From positions 1 through 34,381 of the forward strand of contig JBFLVQ010000020.1 in assembly GCA_040758525.1 (NCBI GenBank): a stretch of 34,381 nucleotides of DNA, given 5' to 3'. Both the position numbers and the translations under genes were made by a program. Positions 14,925-23,573 of this stretch are shown in pieces. Numbering within the stretch: position 1 is the first letter of the stretch; each line of letters begins with the position of its first letter. Below the pieces are notes generated by a model that saw nothing but the letters and a program-made list of their open reading frames with translations, made no database searches and had not been told where the DNA came from. Source of the stretch: JBFLVQ01 sp040758525 (GTDB lineage Bacteria; Acidobacteriota; Blastocatellia; Chloracidobacteriales; JADJPF01).

Positions 14925-16103
14925 ATGAAGCGATATCCTGCCTATGATCCACCTGAATATGTTGATTGGCATCCTGACCAAGCCGTGATGCAAGCCTACC
15001 AAGCAACACTGCTAGCTGATAATGCGCGTTACGCAATTATTGAGAGTTTAGATACCGCCACACTGCTAGCACTCTATCAAGGGTTAGTACGTAACCGACT
15101 GCATGATATCGCGCTTAAACGCTGGGTTAAACTTGGTGTTATCTCAAAAGCTTGGCTAGGTACAGGCGAGGAGGCAGTTACAATTGGTAATGTACATGCA
15201 TTGGATCGACGGCGTCGTCCTGATGGTTATCCGGTTGATATTGTCGCACCTATGATACGTAATGCGGGTGCCTGTCATGAAATGGGCATGAGTGTTACTG
15301 ATATGCTGCGTGGCTACTTGGCCACCGATGATTCGCCAACGCGTGGTCGTGATGTGCATGTAGGCAATCTATTAGATGGCGCGCTTATTCCTATCAGCCA
15401 TCTAGGCAACATACCTGCCGTGTGTGTAGGGCTTGCGCTTAGCTTTAAGTTGCGACGTGAACCACGTGTGGTGCTCACCTGGATAGGTGATGGCACTACT
15501 AAGACTGGTGTCTTCCATGAATCCCTTAATTTTGCTGCCGTAAAACGACTACCGATAATCTTCGTAATTCAGAACAATCAGGTGGCGCTAGGCACTCAGC
15601 TCACACAGCATCATCGTGGCAACTTTGCCGAATGGCCAGCAAGTTATGGTATTGGGGGGGCTGTCTTCGATGGCAATAATGTCCTTGATGCCTATGCAAC
15701 AACACGCTTAGCCATAGAGCAGGTGCGTAATGGCAAAGGGCCAGCATTACTTGTCGCAGAGACTTTTCGAATGGGTGGTCATGCCACGCATGATGAAGTA
15801 GAAGCTCGTCAGGTACTAGCAGCCGAACTATTCCAATACTGGGGTAAACGTGATCCAATTGGTTGTTATGAGACCTACCTAATTGAGAGTAATCGTGACC
15901 TCGCAGGCGGTGCTCAGTTAGATCCTGATCTACAATACCGTGAGAGCAATCGCGCAGTACTAGCAGCAATTGAGCAGCGTGTTATTGAAGAAGTAGAAGC
16001 GGCTGCAGAAATGGCGCTAGTAAGTCGTAGCACACAACCGCCACAACCGCAAAGTGCGCTAGCACGAGTCTATGCCTCAGAGGCGGAAACAGTCTCGGTC
16101 TAG
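14925..16103 (+). CDS. 2-oxoacid dehydrogenase E1 component, alpha subunit
   Basis: This 392-aa ThDP enzyme subunit has the diphosphate/Mg motif GDG (188-190) with its partner NN at 217-218, the GTGEEAV stretch, and the FRMGGHATHDE segment typical of E1 alpha subunits of pyruvate or branched-chain 2-oxoacid dehydrogenases. With E1 beta it decarboxylates a 2-oxoacid and passes the acyl group to lipoyl-E2. An AGTAGGGAGAT ribosome binding site supports the ATG at 14925. No E1 beta, E2 or E3 gene is adjacent, which is unusual for this family, so the partner must be encoded elsewhere. Whether pyruvate or branched-chain acids are the substrate cannot be told from motifs alone. Confidence 0.93.
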   Translation: MKRYPAYDPPEYVDWHPDQAVMQAYQATLLADNARYAIIESLDTATLLALYQGLVRNRLHDIALKRWVKLGVISKAWLGTGEEAVTIGNVHALDRRRRPDGYPVDIVAPMIRNAGACHEMGMSVTDMLRGYLATDDSPTRGRDVHVGNLLDGALIPISHLGNIPAVCVGLALSFKLRREPRVVLTWIGDGTTKTGVFHESLNFAAVKRLPIIFVIQNNQVALGTQLTQHHRGNFAEWPASYGIGGAVFDGNNVLDAYATTRLAIEQVRNGKGPALLVAETFRMGGHATHDEVEARQVLAAELFQYWGKRDPIGCYETYLIESNRDLAGGAQLDPDLQYRESNRAVLAAIEQRVIEEVEAAAEMALVSRSTQPPQPQSALARVYASEAETVSV

Positions 16104-16181
16104 TGCGCAATTTTCGCTTTGCCAAGGAGAGATTTTCTGCTACCATCTCCCCCGCCTCGAAATGGATCCTTTCTTGAAACA

Positions 16182-16223
16182 CTACCACCACACACTGCCT
16201 TTGCAGGTGGTATAGTTATTTTT
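16182..16223 (+). terminator. Likely intrinsic terminator after E1 alpha
   Basis: TACCACC (16183-16189) pairs with GGTGGTA (16206-16212), with an inner TGC/GCA pair shortening the loop, and is followed by TTATTTTT (16216-16223). It lies 80 nt beyond the E1 alpha stop and ends 40 nt before the next gene, the expected place for a terminator. Confidence 0.6.
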
Positions 16224-16263
16224 CGCTGCCGACTTTCATAAAAGGATTACGAAGATAAAAATT

Positions 16264-16572
16264 ATGCGAGTTAATCATACTTGGACCATTAGCTTTGAGA
16301 ATGACGAGTTGGCACGTTTATCAAGTGAGATAAATTTCATTGGACTGCCTTCTGATCTAGGATGGAAGCCAATACTAGGGCAAGTAGCAGCAACACGCCA
16401 GATCACCTTGCCATTACGCGCGATAGAACGACTCTCGCTCGAACTTGATATTACTCGTAGCCGTTTCGTGCAACGTGCCTCTTGGCAGGATTACAAGAAG
16501 AAGTTTCCTATGATTGCATCGCTCTCTTGCGAGGTTGATGCGATACTCAATTTTCAACGTAAGAGCGCTTGA
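16264..16572 (+). CDS. Small hypothetical protein
   Basis: This 102-aa soluble protein has no signal peptide and no recognised domain. It reads as a short beta-rich N-terminal half (HTWTISF, RQITLPL) followed by a basic helical segment (RSRFVQRASWQDYKKKF). It contains one Cys (near residue 90). The ATG at 16264 has only a weak A-rich/GAAG region upstream. It follows the putative terminator of the E1 alpha gene and is separated by 180 nt from the EamA gene, so it is likely monocistronic. The frame is intact with codon use like its neighbours. Confidence 0.55.
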   Translation: MRVNHTWTISFENDELARLSSEINFIGLPSDLGWKPILGQVAATRQITLPLRAIERLSLELDITRSRFVQRASWQDYKKKFPMIASLSCEVDAILNFQRKSA

Positions 16573-16752
16573 ATCGAGTAGACACCACACTATTCAGCAA
16601 TCAACCGATTACTGTTGTTGATCAGATTGTACTCTATCTAATCTCTGTCTTCCCTGATAATTATTAAACCATAGTCGCAGATAGATCCCGGCAAAGCAGG
16701 AAGATTGCCTATTTGATCGTGTTGGTCTAGTCTAAAATGCTTTGTATAGAAT

Positions 16753-17697
16753 ATGCGGGAAGCAGAAAAAATACGAGCTTATCTAGCCTGGGGCGCAGTC
16801 TGTTTCTTCTGGGGAACAACCTACCTAGCTATCTCTATAGGAGCAAAGACACTGCCAGTAGCTCTCTTTTCCGGTAGTCGTTTTGCATTAGCAGGCGCTA
16901 TTCTACTACTACTATGTCGTGCACGTGGGTTAGTTTGGCCACAAGGAAGAGAATGGTTACATTTGGGCTTGGTGGGCACATTATTGATTACTTGTGGCAA
17001 TACTGTATTGGTCTGGTCAGCCAAGCATATACCGAGTGGTATGATGGCGCTCTTAGTTGCTACGGCACCATTCTGGATGGCGTGGATGGAGGCGCGTAGC
17101 AGTGGTCTACGCTTAGGCATGCGTGGTCTCTTAGGGATTGCGCTGGGATTTGTGGGGCTATTATTGTTGGTCACACCCAATGTTAATAGCCCCAAATTGG
17201 GAACTGGTTTCCTCTTTGGTGCAATTGCGCTACAGTTTGGCTGCATGGCTTGGTGTGCTGGCTCGCTCTATTCCAAACGCTACCCTGTTAAAGTCCATTC
17301 ACTAGTAGGAGCAGCGGCGCAGATGCTACTAGGCGGTCTAGTGCTGACAGTTTATGGCTCACTAAGCGGCGAATGGGCAAAATTCCATCTCCATTTTGAA
17401 TCTGCTATTGCTTACATCTATCTGGTAATCTTTGGTTCTATTATTGGCTATGGTTCCTATATGTATGCTTTGCAGAAGCTACCCGCGGCAAAAGTTTCCA
17501 CCTATGCCTATATTAATCCGGTTATTGCAGTCTTGCTTGGCTGGCTATGGTTACATGAACGACTCGATTGGCAGATCGCAACATCAATGGTGATTATTCT
17601 AGTAGGTGTAGCATTAGTGAAGACTTCACGAATGTATCAGCAGCCACACTCTACTGTCGCACCAGAGGCGACTTTTGAAGAGAGTAAATCAACTTAG
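16753..17697 (+). CDS. EamA/DMT family inner-membrane transporter
   Basis: This 314-aa protein has ten hydrophobic segments in two five-helix EamA repeats. The N-terminal repeat includes WGTTYLAISIGAKTLP and RFALAGAILL, and the second the AALQMLLGGL-like block plus the PVIAVLLGWLWLHERLDW stretch, a hallmark of the family. DMT carriers export amino acids, nucleobases or other small metabolites; the substrate cannot be inferred. A short polar C-terminal tail (EATFEESKST) is cytoplasmic. No strong Shine-Dalgarno is visible before the ATG at 16753. It is flanked by unrelated genes on both sides. Confidence 0.93.
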   Translation: MREAEKIRAYLAWGAVCFFWGTTYLAISIGAKTLPVALFSGSRFALAGAILLLLCRARGLVWPQGREWLHLGLVGTLLITCGNTVLVWSAKHIPSGMMALLVATAPFWMAWMEARSSGLRLGMRGLLGIALGFVGLLLLVTPNVNSPKLGTGFLFGAIALQFGCMAWCAGSLYSKRYPVKVHSLVGAAAQMLLGGLVLTVYGSLSGEWAKFHLHFESAIAYIYLVIFGSIIGYGSYMYALQKLPAAKVSTYAYINPVIAVLLGWLWLHERLDWQIATSMVIILVGVALVKTSRMYQQPHSTVAPEATFEESKST

Positions 17698-17793
17698 CGC
17701 TTGTCGGCAACAATCTCTGCCCACAAGCTAGGCCCGGTGCTATCATTATTACTGTATTACTTGAAATGTTTTCACTTTCGTTAAGCGGCTATT

Positions 17794-18636
17794 ATGATAA
17801 CTGATAATGATTCACTCACGAACCGACCAGCAGTTGATGGTGTTGCAGCTATTCTAGGTAATTATCGTCTGCGTGCACTGATCTGCCAATCATCAGTAGC
17901 TGCCTTTTATGATGCTGAGCAATTGGATCTAGGCAATCGTCGTGTGGTATTGAAAGTTGTCAGTGGCGATGAACGTACTATTGATTGGTTTCGTCAAGAG
18001 ACCCTACGTACTGCCCGTCTCAATCACCCTAACATAATACAGATTTATCAACTAGGACAGGTTGGTGAACGGCATTTCTGTGCGATGCAGTTTCTCGAAG
18101 GCCGTTCTCTTAAACTGATAATCGCTGAGCAAGGCGCTTTTACTCCTATTCGTGCGCTTGCGATCATTAAACAGATTGCTGCTGCACTCGATCACGCTCA
18201 TTCTCTAGGAGTCATTCATACTGATATCAAACCCTGGAAGATCCTGCTAGATCAGAGCAATCATACAACGCTAATAGGTTTCAATATGCGTCCACCGGTA
18301 GGCAATCCGCGTTATATGGCGCCGGAACAGGTGACCAGAGATAGCCCGCCAGATAATTACACAGACATATATGGTTTTGGCCTCACTGTCTTTGAGATAC
18401 TTGCTGGCCGTCATCCTTATGACAATCTCCCTCCCAAAGATATGATTGTGCGTATTGCGGTAGGCCCACCACCTAGCTTGCGTAGTCTTAATGCCAATAT
18501 TCCTGCTGCTGCTGATAGTGTGCTGCAACGAGCTATGGCGAGGCGACGTGAGGATCGTTTTTCCAGCGCTGGTGAATTTGCCGATGCATTAGCGCGATCT
18601 TTCTTTTTACGATCAGATCATTCAATAAAGCCTTGA
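17794..18636 (+). CDS. Ser/Thr kinase-fold protein, predicted pseudokinase
   Basis: At 280 aa this is little more than a kinase domain. The ATP-site Lys survives (VLKVV, K54), as do APE (YMAPEQ), the DIYGFGLTVFEILAG helix and the terminal Arg region. However, the Gly-rich loop is not recognisable (RALICQSSVAAFYDA), the catalytic loop reads HTDIKPWK (142-149, Asp144 kept, the Mg-binding Asn replaced by Lys149), and DFG is replaced by GFN (162-164). Loss of both metal ligands predicts no or very low phosphotransfer; a binding or scaffold role is likely. It has no membrane or sensor domain. Its 3' end overlaps the convergent DinB gene by 19 nt. Confidence 0.88.
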   Translation: MITDNDSLTNRPAVDGVAAILGNYRLRALICQSSVAAFYDAEQLDLGNRRVVLKVVSGDERTIDWFRQETLRTARLNHPNIIQIYQLGQVGERHFCAMQFLEGRSLKLIIAEQGAFTPIRALAIIKQIAAALDHAHSLGVIHTDIKPWKILLDQSNHTTLIGFNMRPPVGNPRYMAPEQVTRDSPPDNYTDIYGFGLTVFEILAGRHPYDNLPPKDMIVRIAVGPPPSLRSLNANIPAAADSVLQRAMARRREDRFSSAGEFADALARSFFLRSDHSIKP

Positions 18637-19091
18637 CGCACACAGTGTATAAAGTCTGTATAAGCAGGTGACTGATCTGTTGCACGCAGTTGTATCGCTA
18701 GTTGTCCACGATGATAAGAGGAATGCATAAGTACATGCGTTAAGATATCCTGAATCGTATTGTGCCAGGATTCACCTTTGCTGTTGGTATAGGCAATCTC
18801 TTGAAGCAATTGTCTAGGTGTGAGGCTATGTAGATAATCGCTCCAGTGAGCAACTAGTGCATTGATCTCTTTTCCACACTCTTGCATAGAGAGATTTGGC
18901 CATACCGCCATAGTTGTTTGCACCGATCTTAACCGCATCAGCCATAGCCATTCTGCTGCGATCACATGTGCCATTAACTGGCATGCCTGTGGTGAGCCAT
19001 TTGTACCTGCTGTTTGTAGAGATGCCAGGGATTCACGATTGGCCCAATGATTATAAGTAAACATTCTTTGTAAGTATTGTAACAGTTCCAT
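18618..19091 (-). CDS. DinB-family metal-binding four-helix protein
   Basis: The 157-aa protein matches the DinB/YfiT four-helix bundle: a YNHWANRESL start, the first His ligand in MAHVIAAEWLW, and the two-His motif HVLMHSSYHRGQ near the C-terminal third. The family binds a divalent metal; members include thiol-dependent S-transferases and many proteins of unknown role. GGAGTTGG precedes the ATG on the minus strand. It starts 14 nt after the stop of the zinc-ribbon kinase-like gene, so the two are probably co-transcribed, and its last 19 nt overlap the convergent pseudokinase gene. Confidence 0.88.
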   Translation of the reverse strand: MELLQYLQRMFTYNHWANRESLASLQTAGTNGSPQACQLMAHVIAAEWLWLMRLRSVQTTMAVWPNLSMQECGKEINALVAHWSDYLHSLTPRQLLQEIAYTNSKGESWHNTIQDILTHVLMHSSYHRGQLAIQLRATDQSPAYTDFIHCVRQGFIE

Positions 19092-19105
19092 TCCAACTCC
19101 TTAGT

Positions 19106-21031
19106 TCAAGCTTCGAGTAGTTGCATCAGTGCGGTAAGGCTCGACACCTGTAGATTAATTAGTGCATTGATAATCTTCTGCTCTTTGTTACTAAGGTTAG
19201 CATGTGCCAACTTTCTTTCAATAAACCCAGCTTGTAATTCCTGTTGTACACGTTTGAACTTGGCAAAGGTTTCGTTTCCTTCCCATAGACGACCATACCT
19301 AGGCCAATCGCCTTGCCAAACTGGGCCATCCAACAATTGTTTTGAACCAGCAAAAAAGTTTTCGCCAGTAAGAATCTGGTAATAGATAAGCCCAATGGCA
19401 AGCATATCGGAGGGAAATGGTGCCAGTCTAGCTTCAGTATTTGGCCGTGCGGTATTGTGTGTACGTGAAAGTAGGCTGAAGATCGCTGAATATTCAGACC
19501 CTTGTCGATCACGATAATCGCGCAGATACCCCTGTAGCTTATTGTACTCGCTTGAGGAAGCAATATTTCTTAACAGATCTGGATGTTCCTCTAACAGAGT
19601 GTGTGGATCACGGTAGAAAGATGCTTGTAGGTAAGTCAATAAGTCTCTTGGCATGTCCTCAGGTAAGGTAGCCTCTATGAGCGCATCCTCATAGGGTGGT
19701 AGCAAGGGATAGTTCGCGGCATTGGTAGTAAAGAATGCCTGATAGTCTTCACTCTGTACATCTGAAGAGTCTGTTCCATTGCTACGGCGACTGGAAAGAA
19801 TTACACCTGGATCTATGATTGAAAACTTAGCGTAATCACGATGAATCAGCAGATTGCTTTCTGATAGATCACCATGGTACATCTTACATAAAGCATTCCA
19901 GAGGGCTGGCAACATTTTAGGAAAGATCACTCTTTTTTCCTGTTGGGAGAAGCCAGACAAAGGTATCGCATTGTGATAGGGCATTATCAGCACTGGTAAA
20001 AATCTATTACCAAAAATAGTCTCCTCTGGTCTCTTGCTGCTTGCTAAAACACCATCCCAACTTCCTTGACCAATCACAGAATGGTTCCAGCTTCCTGCTG
20101 TCCATCTGATTATTTGAGCCTCAGAAATAAGAATACCAGTGAGTAATTGTAGATAGGTTTCCGAAGTAATTTTCTTCTCTCCCTTATTCACGCGGTAGAC
20201 ACTGCCTGAATAGAAAAGCTCTGAGCCTCGCCATAGATTAAATTCAGAACGATAAAAAGCCTCTTCTTGACAACTTGGCGCCGGTGTTTTGAGACAGACC
20301 TGCTCTCCTTCCAATTCTGCTAAATAGATGTGAAAGAGTCTGCCTTGATGCAATTGTTCCAATATTCTTCCCCATCCCCAAGGACTCAAAGAGAAGGTTT
20401 TATGGGTCATTTGCCGAATTGACTGACAAGCAATACACTCGCCTGCTTCTTTTACCAGTCTGAGACAACGTCTACAGACTAAGTGTAGGTTGCCTGGATC
20501 ACCATAATCAGGATTGCACCAATCAAGCATCTCACCAAAGGTAGCAACAATTGCCTGTGCTGATATGGTTAGTCGCTCTTCAACAATCTGCTTGATCAGA
20601 GACTGCTGCGTTTCCAATTGTGGGATACTGAGTGTAAGCAATGTGCTTTTATCTACTACCTGTACAACAACCCAAACTGGTATCGATTGACCTGCAGTTG
20701 GACAGTTTGGTCCGATCTCAAGAAATACCCAAGTATGTTTGCAGTCTGTAAGATCAGTGCTGACGGGATTGAAGAGATATCGGATTGCATAGTCTATCGT
20801 TGTCCCTTTATCTGGATGCACCAGTTTGAGAAAGAAGTTGTTCCCTTCTCGCCAATGCTTGACGATCTTTACCTGGCGTTGCTCAGCAACCATGTCAAAT
20901 CTGTAGGGAATAGCTAAAGGGATTCCTCGCCACTCGATAATGGTGCGTGCTTGTGCGCGCATAGCAGCATCTAGTTGTATAGGAAAAACCAGTTGGTTAG
21001 AAAAGAGCTGTCCCCATTCAGTATCAAACAT
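19106..21031 (-). CDS. Zinc-ribbon protein with divergent kinase-like domain
   Basis: This 641-aa soluble protein is not a standard kinase. Residues 1-150 form an unrecognised beta-rich domain. A C-x2-C-x9-C-x2-C zinc ribbon follows (C186, C189, C199, C202). The central region holds a kinase-like catalytic loop HGDLSESN (H386, D388, N393), and 14 residues later IIDPG (D407-P408-G409) stands where DFG would be, as in aminoglycoside-phosphotransferase/RIO-like kinases. The C-terminal 200 residues are helical and contain a kinase-like helix (MLAIGLIYYQILTGENFF). GAGGTGG precedes the ATG. It lies 69 nt after the glycosyltransferase gene and 14 nt before DinB. Catalysis is possible because both acids and Asn are kept; the substrate is unknown. 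Confidence 0.75.
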   Translation of the reverse strand: MFDTEWGQLFSNQLVFPIQLDAAMRAQARTIIEWRGIPLAIPYRFDMVAEQRQVKIVKHWREGNNFFLKLVHPDKGTTIDYAIRYLFNPVSTDLTDCKHTWVFLEIGPNCPTAGQSIPVWVVVQVVDKSTLLTLSIPQLETQQSLIKQIVEERLTISAQAIVATFGEMLDWCNPDYGDPGNLHLVCRRCLRLVKEAGECIACQSIRQMTHKTFSLSPWGWGRILEQLHQGRLFHIYLAELEGEQVCLKTPAPSCQEEAFYRSEFNLWRGSELFYSGSVYRVNKGEKKITSETYLQLLTGILISEAQIIRWTAGSWNHSVIGQGSWDGVLASSKRPEETIFGNRFLPVLIMPYHNAIPLSGFSQQEKRVIFPKMLPALWNALCKMYHGDLSESNLLIHRDYAKFSIIDPGVILSSRRSNGTDSSDVQSEDYQAFFTTNAANYPLLPPYEDALIEATLPEDMPRDLLTYLQASFYRDPHTLLEEHPDLLRNIASSSEYNKLQGYLRDYRDRQGSEYSAIFSLLSRTHNTARPNTEARLAPFPSDMLAIGLIYYQILTGENFFAGSKQLLDGPVWQGDWPRYGRLWEGNETFAKFKRVQQELQAGFIERKLAHANLSNKEQKIINALINLQVSSLTALMQLLEA

Positions 21032-21100
21032 AGTTTCACCACCTCGGTTTTTCTAATTCAGAAACTTACCATAGTGTCACTAGTATAGTTTGATTAGCAT

Positions 21101-22798
21101 CTATCGCATCATACTGATAGACGGGCGCGTTGCTGGCGGCCCTAGATCTACCACACGTAGATTCAATGTAGGAGAGCGATAAATCACTAATCGCGCAGAA
21201 TCGTCATCAATCAACGCATAGATAGACGTACGCACAATATAACGTACTCCTAGCCGTTTCCAATTCTCCCAATTGCCCACCGGGTCATCGCAAGCAATTG
21301 TCTTATGACCAGTGTATAAATAAACAAGGGCAGGATTTTGTGCGGCAACAGCAAAGTTTTTCAGTAGTCGTTGATCTGCCCACTGCAACATTACCTCATT
21401 CTCCTTGAAGATACTTACCCAAGGCGGCGCTACTTCCATATAGCCATGCAGAGCCATCAGATAGCCTGTATGGTCATATAGGCTCAGTGCTATCACACAA
21501 CCTATCAAGATGCGCGGCGCAAACCACTGGTCATAAACTATATGTTTACGCCTACCTAATCCTAAACGCACAATGGCGCGCAAGCCCATCAGTAGATAGA
21601 AGAGAAGAAAAGGAGCAAGTGGCAACACAAAACGTAATGGCCACCAGGGCCAAACACTGACCATAATTAATGTGAAGAGTGTCAACAGCTCTGCCAGCGT
21701 AATCTGCTTGCCCACCGTTAAGACAAAACCTATGACAATTATTATACTAAGTACCAGTGAAATCACCTTGCTCCCTACTGTCAAACCCATATCTTCCATC
21801 CCAGATACTTCCTGTCCGCTCTCTGGTAGGTCGCGATAGAGTGAGGGAACGATAATACCGCCAATATTGCGTGCAAAAATATTGGTCAGGTTCTGCCATA
21901 CACGTGCTGGTAACTCTTGGGCTGTGATAGTGCCTGAAACAGGAACACCAGCAAACCGCATCCAAAATTGCTCGCGGTAACTTTGTACAATATAGTTATT
22001 CTGCTCTTGACGCTGCTCTTGAGTAGGCTCATGCAATCGTGCATAGAGTAGCCAAGGGCCGGTTAACAATGCAACTACGGCTGTGAAAAGTAGTGTTCGA
22101 CCTAGTTGTCTTTCTTTAAGTAGGTAAATCATAATTGCCAATATTAGTACTACAGCCATTGAACGTGTTAGAAAGCTGAAGGCGGCGAGTAGTGCGCCAG
22201 CTAATAGATAGAGCCAACCACGCCTAGATGGTATGCGTAAGCTACGTTCAATGGTTAATACTGTGATAAGCTGACCGAGCGTAAAGACACATTCTGACAT
22301 CACTGTGGAAGTGGCAAGAAAGACAAAAGCAGGACAGAGCACTACTGCAAGCGCGGCTGCTAGTGACAATACACGGGGAAGCTCGCGATAACGATTAAGA
22401 TAGTGATAAGTGAAGATACCGCTTGCCAACATTGCAATAATCGAAATCGATTTTAGTAACCAGATATTATTTGGAAACTCAGGCATTAACCGATAAGCCA
22501 AGGAAAGTAGGATAGGAAAAGCGGGTGGATAGATAGGTGTTATCCCTATCGATGGAGAGTTGATCAGGGTATAACCCTGCCCACTGGCAAGTGCCTGGGC
22601 AAGCAATACATACCAAGCATCATCAGAGAATTGGCCAACTACGCGATCCAATCGTAATAGATAGATAGCTAAAGGAATTGTGAAGGCAAGGATAGCAATC
22701 ACAATGGTGTGCCTTGATGCTCGCGAGGCTGTCTCAACGTATGGCGGTAATACACTTTCGCGCTGTTCCGGTGAGGCTGCAGTGTGCTTTTCCACCAT
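21101..22798 (-). CDS. GT-C family membrane glycosyltransferase (GT39/ArnT-like)
   Basis: This 565-aa protein has about eleven hydrophobic segments. After a 33-residue cytoplasmic tail comes the first membrane helix and a periplasmic loop with the acidic pair FSDDAWYVLLAQAL, matching the catalytic DD/DE motif of GT-C enzymes of the dolichyl/undecaprenyl-phosphate mannosyl- and arabinosyltransferase type. The loop after helix 1 continues with GQGYTL and a PIYPPAFP run, typical of GT39. The last 150 residues are an extracytoplasmic domain. It likely moves a sugar from a polyprenyl-phosphate donor to lipid or protein. It starts 12 nt after the MaoC stop, so the two genes are co-transcribed. Confidence 0.85.
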   Translation of the reverse strand: MVEKHTAASPEQRESVLPPYVETASRASRHTIVIAILAFTIPLAIYLLRLDRVVGQFSDDAWYVLLAQALASGQGYTLINSPSIGITPIYPPAFPILLSLAYRLMPEFPNNIWLLKSISIIAMLASGIFTYHYLNRYRELPRVLSLAAALAVVLCPAFVFLATSTVMSECVFTLGQLITVLTIERSLRIPSRRGWLYLLAGALLAAFSFLTRSMAVVLILAIMIYLLKERQLGRTLLFTAVVALLTGPWLLYARLHEPTQEQRQEQNNYIVQSYREQFWMRFAGVPVSGTITAQELPARVWQNLTNIFARNIGGIIVPSLYRDLPESGQEVSGMEDMGLTVGSKVISLVLSIIIVIGFVLTVGKQITLAELLTLFTLIMVSVWPWWPLRFVLPLAPFLLFYLLMGLRAIVRLGLGRRKHIVYDQWFAPRILIGCVIALSLYDHTGYLMALHGYMEVAPPWVSIFKENEVMLQWADQRLLKNFAVAAQNPALVYLYTGHKTIACDDPVGNWENWKRLGVRYIVRTSIYALIDDDSARLVIYRSPTLNLRVVDLGPPATRPSISMMR

Positions 22799-22810
22799 AA
22801 CGATCCTCCT

Positions 22811-23260
22811 TTATTGGGCCAGCCGCACACAGGCGGGAAAACCGCTGAAACTGGCCTTCAGTACCTCTTTATCGTGCTGATTAACACATAACCCCGTTGC
22901 TTGTACTAAACGTTTAGCTTCATCCTTCTCTACGATTGTGACGGTACAGGTAACAGTATCACCAATATAAACGGGCGCGATGTAATGAAAGTGCATATCG
23001 GCGGCAAGAAATCCTAGTAGTCCACCGATATGTGTAATCATACTGGCAGTAAGTAGCCCAGGTATAATACGGCGACCATACCAACTCCCACTGACAAAAG
23101 TATCATCAATATGATATGGATTGTAATCACCTGTTATACCGCAAAAGATTGCTACTTCGCCATCCGTGAAAGTGCGTCGGAAAGTGAAGGTTTGACCTGT
23201 TTGTAGAGTAGCGAAGGCAATCTCTAGTTGGCGTTTGAATTCTGGGGTTACAGTAGACAT
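22811..23260 (-). CDS. MaoC-like (R)-specific enoyl-CoA hydratase
   Basis: This 149-aa hot-dog-fold protein carries the hydratase-2 motif ITGDYNPYHIDD with the catalytic pair Asp45 and His50 and the supporting Asn47, followed by GRRIIPGLLTASM, the usual overhanging segment. It hydrates trans-2-enoyl-CoA to (R)-3-hydroxyacyl-CoA or acts on a related acyl thioester. The start ATG at 23260 follows AGGAGG on the minus strand. It is first in a minus-strand run with the GT-C transferase 12 nt downstream. No other fatty acid gene lies near, so the substrate is open. Confidence 0.92.
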   Translation of the reverse strand: MSTVTPEFKRQLEIAFATLQTGQTFTFRRTFTDGEVAIFCGITGDYNPYHIDDTFVSGSWYGRRIIPGLLTASMITHIGGLLGFLAADMHFHYIAPVYIGDTVTCTVTIVEKDEAKRLVQATGLCVNQHDKEVLKASFSGFPACVRLAQ

Positions 23261-23573
23261 CCTATACCTCCTAGCTCTGCTTTAGCACGCCGCTGTAGCG
23301 GGATTCGGCAATTTTACCAGAACTACCGCCAAACGGTTATTGTTTCAAAACTTACCTAAATGTAATAATTGACACAAGCGGCGAACTCTGCTAGCTTTCT
23401 CTGTAACAGGCTCTCTAATAAGGGTGCAAACAACAAATAGTCTTAGGCAGGGCTTTATATTGTTGCTTGGCAGCAATAAGGTCTTGGGCAGTCAATTACA
23501 ATACCGTTCTACTAATATTAACTGCGTCTGGATCTAAACCCCAGCGCAAACAAAATACAAGAGCAAAGAGCCT
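23261..23573. other. Divergent 313-nt regulatory interval (MaoC / receptor kinase)
   Basis: I find no convincing ORF here. It holds the ribosome binding site for the MaoC gene at its left end, a candidate sigma-70 promoter on the plus strand (described separately), and a near-perfect 9-bp inverted repeat TATTGTTGC/GCAGCAATA with a 3-nt loop at 23458-23478, which could be an operator or a leader hairpin for the kinase gene. Confidence 0.5.
23369..23397 (+). promoter_or_regulatory. Candidate sigma-70 promoter for the receptor kinase gene
   Basis: TTGACA (23369-23374) is a consensus -35 box; after a 17-nt spacer TAGCTT (23392-23397) is a weak -10. It would give a leader of about 170 nt that includes the inverted repeat at 23458-23478. 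Confidence 0.35.

Noticed and set aside
14766..15002. 78-aa minus-strand frame between the aldolase and E1 alpha genes
   Set aside because: It covers the divergent promoter interval and the E1 alpha start, with no ribosome binding site or protein-like composition.
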